DNA of 64,000 nucleotides. Source: CAYMRL01 sp964473205 (GTDB lineage Bacteria > Deinococcota > Deinococci > Deinococcales > Trueperaceae). A program made the translations under genes and the position numbers. This document shows, one piece after another, positions 41,933 through 50,280 of this stretch. Below the pieces are notes generated by a model, which saw only the letters and a list, made by a program, of their open reading frames with translations, did no database searches and had not been told where the DNA came from. How positions within the stretch are numbered: the first letter of the stretch is position 1; every line of letters begins with the position of its first letter. The DNA lies in assembly GCA_964473205.1 (NCBI GenBank), contig CAYYOK010000004.1, positions 12,775 to 76,774 on the forward strand, given 5' to 3'.

Positions 41933-42028
41933 GTGCAGCGACACGGCTTCGAAAGCGCGTTCGAACGGGCCCAAGCCGTCCTGTCGAACGCCCCGGCCGG
42001 GCGAGTCATTGCTCTAGACGACCTCTGA
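41933..42028 (+). pseudogene. 31-codon open frame, possible antitoxin-gene remnant
   Basis: From GTG 41933 the frame reads HGFESAFERAQAVLSNAP then AGRVIALDDL and stops. It resembles the C-terminal tail of a small toxin-antitoxin protein, but it lacks a promoter, a Shine-Dalgarno or any N-terminal domain. It is eight bases behind brnA. I regard it as a fragment or a chance frame. Confidence 0.3.
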
Positions 42029-42037
42029 CTGGGGCAC

Positions 42038-43942
42038 CTAAGGGCAGTAGATGGTGCACAGGCCGTTATCGTCGCACTCCCACACGCACTCTCCCGAGCG
42101 GTCAGGCTCGCCGCGCACCACGGCCTGCGCCTTGCCGATCGGCGTGGCGTCCGGCGGGATCTCGGTCGCGCCGGCCTCGACGAGGAAGACCTCGAGCAGG
42201 ATCGTGTCGACGTGGCGCTCGTTCAGCACGACCGGGTCGTTGTGGAAGTACCAGATCTCCGGGAAGGTCGTGTCCAAGACGACGCCCTCCTCGAAGGGGT
42301 CGGAGATCACGCCGTGCTTGCCGCTCGTCGTCCAGCGGAAGCGGAAGGTGCCTGTCGGAGGGTCGCCGATCGCCACGATCTGGAACTTCTGTGCGGGGTA
42401 ATCCCGGGTGATCGTCGCCGACGGCGGGTCGATGAGGAAGCGGGCTGGCATCGCCTCCGCCTGCCACGACGCGACCATCGGGTTCGACCCCAGGTCCGCC
42501 ATGATCTTGGTGACGTCGCCACCGACGAGGACGGTCTGGACGGCGAACGCGATCGCGCTGGCGGCCGCGCGGGTGGCGAGCTTCCTGTCCAGGGACTCTA
42601 TCGAGAGCCTGTTGAACTCGCTCGTCCCCAACGCATCCCTGATCATGTCGATCATGTCTCTGCGCAGGGTCCTGTTCACGACCAACTCATCGATGACGAA
42701 CTGCAGGCCCGCAGCGTAGCCCCTGATGGGGTCGGCCCTCAGGAACACGCCCAGCTCCATCAGGTGGTTGTCGTAGATGACCTTCACGCGTTGGCGGGCT
42801 CGGACGAGCGCGGCGGCATCGAACTTAGCCACCATGCCCAGCGCGTAGACCTCGATCAGCGGGATCAGCATCTCCTCAAGCATGAGTTGAACCGACTTCT
42901 CGAGAGCGATCTCCTCCCACTCCTCGTGGAGCGAGGCGAACCTTGCGTCGTACCAGATCGGCGGCCTCTCGTCCGACAGGCTCGGGCCGATGAGGACGAC
43001 TTCGTACTGCGTGATCGACGCGCCGTCGTGACCGGGCAGGATCATGGCCGGGCTGTAGACGGGTGTCCAGGGTGCGTCGCCGGTGAGGATGTCGCCGAGC
43101 GCCGCGAAGAGCTCGAGATTGCCGGTGGCAGGGACCTCGACCCTCTCAGCCAGGAGAGGCGGATCGACATCGGTGTGGACCTGGTCGACGTCCCGCCATG
43201 AGACCTCGTAAGCCAGCAGGGCGCCGGGGCGCCTGAGCTCGTTCATGGCGAGGATGCCGAGGCCGCCCTCGTTGTGGAGGATCATCGCGCCGGCTCGTGA
43301 CGTCGTCCCGTCGTGAATGATCACGCTCGTCGTGCCGGCCTGCGCCGGAGCCAGTTCGCGGCAGATGCCGGGGAGGTGCTTGGCTTCGTACGCCGAGGCG
43401 GTGGCCAGCAGGCTGGCGTTCGCCGCCGCCAGCGCGTCCATCAAGGCGTCGTCGGGGTCCGCGAGACCGTTCCCGCCGGCGAGCAGCAGGCGTTCGAGAT
43501 GCTGGCGCAGGTCGGCGATCTCGGCTCGTCCTCGCAGCAGGTCCCTGAGCTTGTCCTGCTCGGCCGCCGGCAGCCACATGCCTCCGACGAGGTAGTAGAG
43601 CAGCGCCTCGGACGTGCTTCCGAGCGACAACGTCGCGCTGGCCCCGCCCGTGACGCCGAGGAGCAGCAGGTCCCCGCCGGCCGTCTCGACACCGAGTTCC
43701 GAGTCGACGTCCTTGTGCGCGAGAGCGGAGTACTTGCCGTCCGCGGCCACCGGGAAGCTGCCGTATGCGGTGACCACCGCGAGCGATGCGAGATCGAGAC
43801 CGTGGCCGGTGGGGAGCACCACGCTGCCCTCGACCTTCATGGCTCCGATCGGCAGCTGCTCGCCGGGGGAGCAGGAGCCCAGCAGCATGGCCAGGGCGGC
43901 GGCCAGGGTGAGCCAGCGGGCAGCACTGCGACTTGTTTGCAT
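42038..43942 (-). CDS. Large lipoprotein of unknown function
   Basis: The 634-residue protein starts with a signal sequence and lipobox LLGSC (Cys at about 24), so it is exported and lipid-anchored. Residues about 35-105 look like a carboxypeptidase-regulatory-type beta sandwich (KVEGSVVLPTGHGLDL, VAADGKYS). The middle is helical. At about 520-600 there is a second beta domain. The end has a tight Cys cluster (CVWECDDNGLCTIYCP) that could form two disulfides. I recognise no enzyme motif. It converges with the brnTA module and has no obvious operon partner. Confidence 0.75.
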   Translation of the reverse strand: MQTSRSAARWLTLAAALAMLLGSCSPGEQLPIGAMKVEGSVVLPTGHGLDLASLAVVTAYGSFPVAADGKYSALAHKDVDSELGVETAGGDLLLLGVTGGASATLSLGSTSEALLYYLVGGMWLPAAEQDKLRDLLRGRAEIADLRQHLERLLLAGGNGLADPDDALMDALAAANASLLATASAYEAKHLPGICRELAPAQAGTTSVIIHDGTTSRAGAMILHNEGGLGILAMNELRRPGALLAYEVSWRDVDQVHTDVDPPLLAERVEVPATGNLELFAALGDILTGDAPWTPVYSPAMILPGHDGASITQYEVVLIGPSLSDERPPIWYDARFASLHEEWEEIALEKSVQLMLEEMLIPLIEVYALGMVAKFDAAALVRARQRVKVIYDNHLMELGVFLRADPIRGYAAGLQFVIDELVVNRTLRRDMIDMIRDALGTSEFNRLSIESLDRKLATRAAASAIAFAVQTVLVGGDVTKIMADLGSNPMVASWQAEAMPARFLIDPPSATITRDYPAQKFQIVAIGDPPTGTFRFRWTTSGKHGVISDPFEEGVVLDTTFPEIWYFHNDPVVLNERHVDTILLEVFLVEAGATEIPPDATPIGKAQAVVRGEPDRSGECVWECDDNGLCTIYCP

Positions 43943-44218
43943 GCTGCGTAGTTTGGGGGATGGGGGGTTAAAGGACCGTTAAGGGGTTACGAGGTATACG
44001 TGCGAGACGCAACTCGTACCTCATGACTACGTCCGTCCGATCCCGGCCTGCTTGCGCGATGGTTTCATGGTTTCGGTTCAGAGAACCGAGGGGCGTGTCG
44101 GCTCGCCGCATCCAACGCGAGTCGCAGCCTCGAGTCGCACGGCCATTAAGTCTGATTTAGGGCCGACTTCCTATCTTGCAGGCAACCGAGAACGTTGCTT
44201 CGAGAGGGAGGCGAGACG

Positions 44219-44458
44219 ATGCGCTTTCGGAACCCAGCGAACGGCTTCATTCAGGAGTTCCCCGTTCCGCACCTGAGCTACGCCGTCTTCGGGATGGGTT
44301 ACCTACTCCACTTCGGGATGTGGAGGCACGTGATGATCATGGCCCTCACCGGTGGGCTCGCGTACTTCTTCTATCTGTTCGCTATTCACGAAGTCGTGCG
44401 TGAGCACTACCTCGAGAAAGGGTGGGTGGAGTTGCGAAATGGGGAGATGATGGCTTAG
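44219..44458 (+). CDS. Small two-helix membrane protein
   Basis: The start is ATG 44219 with GGGAGG seven bases before it. The 79-residue protein opens MRFRNPANGFIQEF, has two hydrophobic helices (about 20-38 and 42-58) and ends with HYLEKGWVELRNGEMMA. This NPxNG opening plus a YLxKGW tail resembles small uncharacterised membrane proteins found in many proteobacteria. Function is unknown. Confidence 0.65.
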   Translation: MRFRNPANGFIQEFPVPHLSYAVFGMGYLLHFGMWRHVMIMALTGGLAYFFYLFAIHEVVREHYLEKGWVELRNGEMMA

Positions 44459-44629
44459 GCGGAGTTGGCGCCGAGTCGGCATCCGGCCCAGACCGGCGGC
44501 GAGAGCGGTGCTGAAACCCGCTTCCAACGGCAGGGCCCGCGTGTAGGCAGTTTGGTCTAGAATCTCGTCAACAGCAGACAGAAGCTCCGGGGACTCGCTA
44601 TCGCCGGAAGTGCTAAAGGGAGGCAACGA

Positions 44630-45643
44630 ATGGCTCCTCCACCCCGACCGCGGGCATCCATCCCTGTCAGCTTGATAGCAGGCATCGCGCTGCTGAGCGT
44701 GCTTACAGGGTATCTAGTCGGCTCGAGCGGCGGGGGGACCTTAGCTACCGTCGCATCGGCCATCCTCGCTGTCGTCGTCGGCACGATCGGCTGGCTCAGG
44801 GATGCGGGGTGGCTGTCCGAATATCGGGGAGCCGTAGAGGACTCCTTGCGGGCGATTGACGAGACCGAGTCCTCAGTAGAGACAGCGATGTCGAGGAGCA
44901 GTGCAACGATCAAGACGGCAGCGATCGGTGACGGTTCAATAGCAGCTGACGACGAAGAACCAGACTCGCGAGGGGCACCGGACCACTTGTTGCAGTACTA
45001 CCGAGAGAAGATCGCGGATCTGAACGACAAGGTCGCGAACATGAGCCGAACTTTGATCGCGGTGAACGAGGATTACGCGTCTCTTTCGGTGATGTTGACC
45101 CGCACGAAGGATGAGCTAGGCGCCGCTCTAGGCAAACTCAACGACAGGGCACGGGCTGAGGCGCTATCTCTTGCGTCCGCGGAGCGGCTTGGAGTCGCCC
45201 TGATCGTAGTCTCGCTCGGTTTTCTCGCCGGTCTAGTGATCGGAACTCTCTACACCTTGAATGATCTCCGGCCGCCACTCACCTCGTCGCTAAGCTCCCA
45301 GTTCACGGATGGAGTGCCCGTCGCACCGAAGACTGCCGCTGAGCTGACGGCCTGGCTAGAGCTCGACCTTCTACTTCAGGAGCGTGGGGTTGCGGCGGAT
45401 AGGGTCGCCTCGCTCTATCAACGCATCTACGGCCAGCCGGCACAAGGGCCCAGAGAACCTACACTGGCCAGTTCCCAACCGACTGGGGTCGCTGCGGCGC
45501 AATGGATCCTTATCGAGAACTGGCTCATGACATTGGGTTTCACGCGGGAGTTCGTCGAAGATTTCTACGGGCGTAACACAGGTGTCGACCCCGGCGCGAT
45601 CGTCGAGTTGATACTGCCGCCGTCCACGGCGGGTGACGAGTGA
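44630..45643 (+). CDS. Membrane-anchored coiled-coil protein with C-terminal degenerate repeat, unknown
   Basis: The 337-residue protein starts with ATG behind AAAGGGAGG. It has a helical hairpin of two membrane segments at about 12-30 and 36-55, a cytoplasmic stretch with coiled-coil character at about 60-185, and a third membrane segment at about 190-212. The C-terminal part holds two similar segments beginning Trp 242 (WLELDLLLQERG) and Trp 292 (WILIENWLMTLG), each about 24 residues long and ending with Tyr and Arg/Gln. I recognise no family. Base composition looks lower in GC than the housekeeping part. Confidence 0.7.
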   Translation: MAPPPRPRASIPVSLIAGIALLSVLTGYLVGSSGGGTLATVASAILAVVVGTIGWLRDAGWLSEYRGAVEDSLRAIDETESSVETAMSRSSATIKTAAIGDGSIAADDEEPDSRGAPDHLLQYYREKIADLNDKVANMSRTLIAVNEDYASLSVMLTRTKDELGAALGKLNDRARAEALSLASAERLGVALIVVSLGFLAGLVIGTLYTLNDLRPPLTSSLSSQFTDGVPVAPKTAAELTAWLELDLLLQERGVAADRVASLYQRIYGQPAQGPREPTLASSQPTGVAAAQWILIENWLMTLGFTREFVEDFYGRNTGVDPGAIVELILPPSTAGDE

Positions 45644-45719
45644 GGCAGTGGCGCAGTACCGAGACTTGGGTCTTGTGTAGGCTCAATCGAGGTACCCGAC
45701 TCATCGGGACACCAGCAGG

Positions 45720-45941
45720 TCAGCTACGAACCAGACTCGAGCTAGGCTCCGGGATTGTGCGACCCAAGTCACGCGCAGTCTCGATCCATTCGCGCATGGC
45801 TAGTTCGACGTTCTCAACTGCCTCAGCGTAAGTCGCGCCGTCAGCCATGCAGCCTGGAAGGTCAGGCACGACAGCAGCGTACGCTCTGTCTTCCGCACTC
45901 CATCGGATGACTACCTCGTAATGAAGGTCAGTGCTCGGCAT
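45720..45941 (-). CDS. HicB-family protein without a visible HicA partner
   Basis: The start is ATG 45941, which has GGGAG before it; the longer frame to 45986 lacks a Shine-Dalgarno. The 73-residue protein shows the HicB pattern: YEVVIRWSAEDRAYAAVVPDLPGC, then ADGATYAEAVENVELAMREWIETA. HicB is normally an antitoxin for the HicA ribonuclease. No HicA-like frame is seen on either side, so this is a solitary copy or the survivor of a decayed pair. Confidence 0.8.
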   Translation of the reverse strand: MPSTDLHYEVVIRWSAEDRAYAAVVPDLPGCMADGATYAEAVENVELAMREWIETARDLGRTIPEPSSSLVRS

Positions 45942-46055
45942 GGTCTCCCGCCAGACGATAGCGCAACGGTGCGCATAGACCATCAAATGAGACGCCGGTT
46001 GCGGGCTGAGTAGAGGCTAGCCACTTGACTTCCATTCGGCACTAGACCACTATAG

Positions 46056-46077
46056 GTGTCACAGTTTACTGGGACAC
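46056..46077. promoter_or_regulatory. Candidate operator before the GntR-type gene
   Basis: GTGTC (46056-46060) and GACAC (46073-46077) form an inverted repeat. Between them lies a small perfect palindrome CAGTTTACTG. A TTGACT at 46025-46030 lies upstream. This is the kind of site a GntR-type regulator binds in front of its own gene. Confidence 0.4.
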
Positions 46078-46159
46078 TGGTACGCACGGATTGTCCGCTG
46101 AAGCCAAACCCACCAGCAGCGTCTGGGACGGCGGTCTTTACCAAGGGAGGCGGGGGCTG

Positions 46160-47191
46160 ATGCAGATTCCCTTACAGATTTCGACCAACGACGATATAGA
46201 CCTATACCTGCAGATCCGGTACCAGCTCACCTACCTGATCACTACTCACCAGCTCGAGGCCGGGACCAGGTTGCCGTCGGTTCGCGAGCTGGCCAACGAG
46301 CTGAAGATCAGCAAAGGGAGCGTTTCACTCGCCTACCGCGAGCTGCAGGCTGACGGCCTACTGGATTCGCGCGTTGGCCTGGGCACGTTCGTGCGGGCGA
46401 TCGATACCGTCGACACCGATAGTCGCGCACTGCGGCACCAACGCCTGACCGAGCTGCTGCAAGACGCCGCATCGCAAGCCGCCAACCTCGGTTTCTCGGC
46501 AGCGACGATCCACCAGAGGCTCGGGGTGGTGCTGAGTCGACGGCTCGAGCCGATGCGCATCGTGTTCGTGGGGGCCACTCCGGCGATCACGGAGCGGTAC
46601 GGACAGCATCTGCGAGACCACTTCCGTGCTCAGCCTTTGGAGATCGCCGACCTTACGTTCGACGAGTTCCTGTCGAATCAGTCGAAGGCTCGCGCTGTCA
46701 TCGACGGCGTCTACTTCGTAGTCACGTTCGCGCTTCAGATGGCCGAGGTGGAGCGGGCTTTGCGACGGCGAAACGGTTTCCACGAGGTCATCGGCTTCAC
46801 CACCGAAGCCACCGACGACACCCTGCGGAAGATAGAAGCCCTCAGCCCGACCAGTCGCGTCGTCGTCGTATCTCAGGCGCAGTTCCTTCAGGGGTTCGTC
46901 AACGTCGTCAAGTCCAAGAGCCGCTTGCCCGACGGCTCCGTTCACTCTCTGTTGGACATTCAGGAGGCAGAGCTGTTGCGTCTGCTGCCCGACGTCGATG
47001 TCGTGATCCACAGCTCAGGGATCATCGACATCCTCGATCGCCTGAACGTGCCAGAGGAGAAGCGGTTGGACATGCGCTTCCGGATCACGTCGAACTCGCT
47101 AGAAAACCTGGAACGAACTCTCTTCCACGACGCCTCATCTGAGAAACCTGAGACGAGGGTGGGGGTGATTCAGGGCTACACCAGGAAGTGA
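46160..47191 (+). CDS. GntR-type regulator with an unassigned C-terminal effector domain
   Basis: ATG 46160 has GGGAGG upstream; the longer frame from 46091 lacks this. Residues about 5-80 form a GntR winged helix (YLQIRYQLTYLI, TRLPSVRELANEL, ISKGSVSLAYREL). The C-terminal 250 residues are alpha/beta (RIVFVGATPAITERYG, VDGVYFVVTFAL-like strands, RVVVVSQAQF, DVVIHSSGIIDIL). They do not look like FCD, UTRA or an aminotransferase, possibly a receiver- or binding-protein-like fold. It stands before the first peptide-type ABC cassette, which it probably controls. Confidence 0.78.
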   Translation: MQIPLQISTNDDIDLYLQIRYQLTYLITTHQLEAGTRLPSVRELANELKISKGSVSLAYRELQADGLLDSRVGLGTFVRAIDTVDTDSRALRHQRLTELLQDAASQAANLGFSAATIHQRLGVVLSRRLEPMRIVFVGATPAITERYGQHLRDHFRAQPLEIADLTFDEFLSNQSKARAVIDGVYFVVTFALQMAEVERALRRRNGFHEVIGFTTEATDDTLRKIEALSPTSRVVVVSQAQFLQGFVNVVKSKSRLPDGSVHSLLDIQEAELLRLLPDVDVVIHSSGIIDILDRLNVPEEKRLDMRFRITSNSLENLERTLFHDASSEKPETRVGVIQGYTRK

Positions 47192-47278
47192 CCCTCGCAA
47201 CTGCCGCCAGTACGTCAAGGATCAGCAGGCCACGAGTGAGAGCGGACATGCTGCTCTCTTGCCAACCGAAGGGCGACC

Positions 47279-48307
47279 ATGAGCAACCAGCTTCAACTTG
47301 CCGGCAGAGCACTAGGACCTGGGCGGCATCGCGTCGAGATCCCAGTCACCACCGACCTCAACGGCAGCGACATCATCCTCCATGCGCACGTGGTCGTAGG
47401 AGTCCGTCCCGGCAAGACTCTGACCGTAGTGGCCGCGCAGCACGGCCTCGAGTGGATGCCGATAGAGGTCATCCGCGAGGTCCTTGACGCCCTCGACCCA
47501 AACGAGATGAGCGGGGCGTTCCTCGCGCTTCCTGTGGCCAGCCCACCAACGCTCGGGATCCTGCGCAGGAACACGCCTGACGATTCGGACAACGCCGACC
47601 TCAACCGGGTCTATCCGGGTCATGAGACCTGGATCGCCGAGCAGCTCGCGTCAACCATCGTTCGCGAGATCCTCCCGATCACCTCAGGCATCGTCGACTT
47701 TCACTGGGGCATCTGGGGCAGTTGCATGGGCGACTACGTCTACGGCGAGGACTTCGACAGTGCCGAGGCCGTGGCGACCGGCCGTGCGATGGCACGGGCG
47801 TTCAAGCATCCAGTGGTGCGCGGCGGTCAGCTCGCGAACTTCCCAGGCTTCAAGTCTCTCGTCGGATACGCAGGGTCTCAGCTGAGAATCCCTGGAGTGA
47901 TCGGTGGCGTCGGCGGGGCCGGCTTCGGTCCAGAGCGTGAGGCCGAGTGGATGAGCCTAAACAGGGAAGGTCTGCTCAACGTGATGCGCGTCCTGAAGAT
48001 CCTCCCGGGAGAGCCGAGCTTCCTTGACCGCTACCTGTCGTTCGACATCATCCACCGGGTCAACCCGAGGGTCGGTGGGCTGTTCTTCCCCGAGAGGGAG
48101 CACGAGGAGTTCGGGCGACCCGTCGCCAAGGACGAGGTGCTGGGCCGAGTCGTCAGCCCTTACACGCTCGAGACCATGGAGGTGCTCAAGTCGCCCTGCG
48201 AAGGGTATCTCCTCTACTTTGCGCGCTGGTATCCGGTGCGGCCGGGTGACTGGGCGTTCGCCGTGATCCCTAAGGACGACCCGTCGACGAGCTGGGTAAG
48301 CGCCTAG
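47279..48307 (+). CDS. Succinylglutamate desuccinylase/aspartoacylase-family hydrolase, copy 1
   Basis: The 342-residue M14-type zinc hydrolase has metal ligands His 55 and Glu 58 in AAQHGLEW and His 142 in VDFHWG, with the substrate Arg in DNADLNRVYPG. Family members remove acyl groups from N-acyl amino acids or related amides. It is the first gene of a cassette with Dpp-like permeases and a binding protein. Insertions relative to copy 2 at 60448 and low similarity outside motifs suggest a different substrate. Confidence 0.85.
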   Translation: MSNQLQLAGRALGPGRHRVEIPVTTDLNGSDIILHAHVVVGVRPGKTLTVVAAQHGLEWMPIEVIREVLDALDPNEMSGAFLALPVASPPTLGILRRNTPDDSDNADLNRVYPGHETWIAEQLASTIVREILPITSGIVDFHWGIWGSCMGDYVYGEDFDSAEAVATGRAMARAFKHPVVRGGQLANFPGFKSLVGYAGSQLRIPGVIGGVGGAGFGPEREAEWMSLNREGLLNVMRVLKILPGEPSFLDRYLSFDIIHRVNPRVGGLFFPEREHEEFGRPVAKDEVLGRVVSPYTLETMEVLKSPCEGYLLYFARWYPVRPGDWAFAVIPKDDPSTSWVSA

Positions 48308-48358
48308 ACACAGGTCAACGACACAAGGCTCCGGAACGACGGAGTGAGGTGAGGCGAC

Positions 48359-49282
48359 TTGCTGTACGTCATTCAAAGAATGGCTCAACTGCTGTTCGTC
48401 CTGATCGGCGTCACCATGGTCGCCTTCCTCCTCCTTTACCTCACCGGCGACCCTGCGGTCGCCATCCTCGGCACCGACGCCACGCCTGCGACGGTCGCGG
48501 CGCTCAGGACGGAACTCGGCCTCGACCGGTCTCTTCCCCACCAGTTTGGAGTCTTCGTGCTGGGAGTGGTGCGCGGCGACTTCGGCCGCTCACTGCGGTT
48601 CCGGGAGCCCGCCCTCGATCTGTTCATGGAGCGGCTGCCCGCGACGCTCGAGCTCGCCGCGGCAGCCCTGGCCATCTCCGTGGTGTTCGGCATGACCCTA
48701 GGCGTGCTCGCCGCCGTGAACCACGGCCGCAGGTTGGATGGCCTGGTTCGTCTCGGTAGCCTCGTCGGTCAAGCCATACCGGGCTTCTACCTAGGTCTGG
48801 TGGCGATCATCGTGTTCGGTGCTCAACTCGGTTGGTTGCCTACCGGGGGAAGAGGAACGCTCGCTAACCTGCTCCTCCCCGCTGCGACGCTAGCTGCTTA
48901 CTACACGGCCACCACGACGCGGTTCGTGCGCAGCGCGATGCTGGATGTGCTCGGCGCGGACTTCGTGCGAACGGCGCGCTCCAAGGGCTTGCGGGAGCGA
49001 GTAGTGATCATCCGCCACGCACTGCGCAACTCGCTCATAGGCGTGGCTACCCTGATCGGCCTGCAGACCGGGGCCTTGCTGAGCGGAGCGGTCGTCACCG
49101 AGACCGTGTTCTCCTGGCCAGGCATCGGCCGCCTGGCGGTTCAGGCCATCTACACACGAGACTTCCCCGTCGTCCGGGTCACCATCATCATGGCCGCGCT
49201 CATCTTCGTCGTGATCAACCTGATCACCGACCTGTTCTACACGTACCTCGACCCGCGCATCCGCGTGAAGACCTCGCCATGA
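48359..49282 (+). CDS. Dipeptide/nickel-type ABC transporter permease (DppB-like), cassette 1
   Basis: The 307-residue permease has six membrane helices, with an N-terminal helix at about 10-30. The DppB signatures are LTGDPAVAILGTDATP, GLDRSLPHQFGVF, the coupling loop DFVRTARSKGLRERVVIIRHALRN at about 201-224 and YLDPRI at the end. It starts with TTG behind GGAGTGAGG. Its stop overlaps the next gene's ATG. Confidence 0.92.
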   Translation: MLYVIQRMAQLLFVLIGVTMVAFLLLYLTGDPAVAILGTDATPATVAALRTELGLDRSLPHQFGVFVLGVVRGDFGRSLRFREPALDLFMERLPATLELAAAALAISVVFGMTLGVLAAVNHGRRLDGLVRLGSLVGQAIPGFYLGLVAIIVFGAQLGWLPTGGRGTLANLLLPAATLAAYYTATTTRFVRSAMLDVLGADFVRTARSKGLRERVVIIRHALRNSLIGVATLIGLQTGALLSGAVVTETVFSWPGIGRLAVQAIYTRDFPVVRVTIIMAALIFVVINLITDLFYTYLDPRIRVKTSP

Positions 49283-50175
49283 TCGAAGCGACGGCAACAG
49301 GGCTCGAGAGCACGCGTGGCGCTACACGTCGCGGAGGTTTCCTACGGCGACTGTTTCGCGACCGCTTCGGAGTCGTGGGCGCCATCATCCTGATAGTCTT
49401 GCTGGTCGTTGCCCTGTGGCCGACCAGCCAGTTACCGCACGATCCATACCGGACCAGCCTTCGCAACCGACTCACACCGCCGATCGGCTTCGCGGGCAGC
49501 AGCCCGAACCACGTCCTGGGCACCGACAACCTCGGCCGCGACCTGATGAGTCGCATGATGCTCGGCACGCGTACCTCCCTCATGATCGCCGTCCTAGCCG
49601 TTCTCGTCTCGGCTGGTCTCGGCGTCGGTCTCGGAGCCGCGGCCGGTTACTACGGCGGTTGGCTCGACACCCTGATGATGCGCCTCGTCGACGTTCAGCT
49701 CGCCTTTCCGATCGTCCTGCTGGTCATTGCGGTAATCGCCGTCCTGGGGCCGAGGTTGTCTGTGCTGGTGGTCCTGTTGGGCTTGTCAGGCTGGCCTGCT
49801 TACGCGCGCCTCGTTCGTGCTGACGTCCTGAAAATCAAGGCGCTCGAGTTCGTCGAGGCCTCCAGGGCAACCGGCAGTCATCAACTACGCATCCTGCTGC
49901 GCCACGTGTTGCCCAACGTCGCCAGCACCATCGTGGTGTTCGGAACCTTCGAGCTCGCTCGCATCCTGCTCCTCGAGTCGGCCGTCAGCTTCCTCGGTCT
50001 CGGCGTGCAACCGCCGAACCCGAGCCTGGGAACCATGATCGCCGACGGTCAGGAGTACATCTACAGCGGTTGGTGGGTCTCTGCCCTGCCGGGCGTGGTC
50101 ATCGTCCTGGCCGTGCTCGGGTTCAACTTCCTGGGCGACGGCCTGCGCGATGCACTCGACCCGAAAGGCTCTTGA
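49279..50175 (+). CDS. Dipeptide/nickel-type ABC transporter permease (DppC-like), cassette 1
   Basis: The 298-residue permease has an N-terminal DppC-type helix at about 28-50, then GTDNLGRDLMSRMMLGTRTSL at about 76-96. Its coupling loop EFVEASRATGSHQLRILLRHVLPN lies near 194-217, and FLGDGLRDALDP is at the end. It forms the channel with the preceding permease. No DppD/DppF ATPases follow. Confidence 0.92.
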   Translation: MIEATATGLESTRGATRRGGFLRRLFRDRFGVVGAIILIVLLVVALWPTSQLPHDPYRTSLRNRLTPPIGFAGSSPNHVLGTDNLGRDLMSRMMLGTRTSLMIAVLAVLVSAGLGVGLGAAAGYYGGWLDTLMMRLVDVQLAFPIVLLVIAVIAVLGPRLSVLVVLLGLSGWPAYARLVRADVLKIKALEFVEASRATGSHQLRILLRHVLPNVASTIVVFGTFELARILLLESAVSFLGLGVQPPNPSLGTMIADGQEYIYSGWWVSALPGVVIVLAVLGFNFLGDGLRDALDPKGS

Positions 50176-50280
50176 TCGACAGCTTGCTCCCTCACCTGAT
50201 CGAAAGGAGGAGTCGAAGCATTTCGCCAACGAGAAGTCCAGCATCGAGACGCTCAAACAGCATCAAAGGGAATGGTGAAG

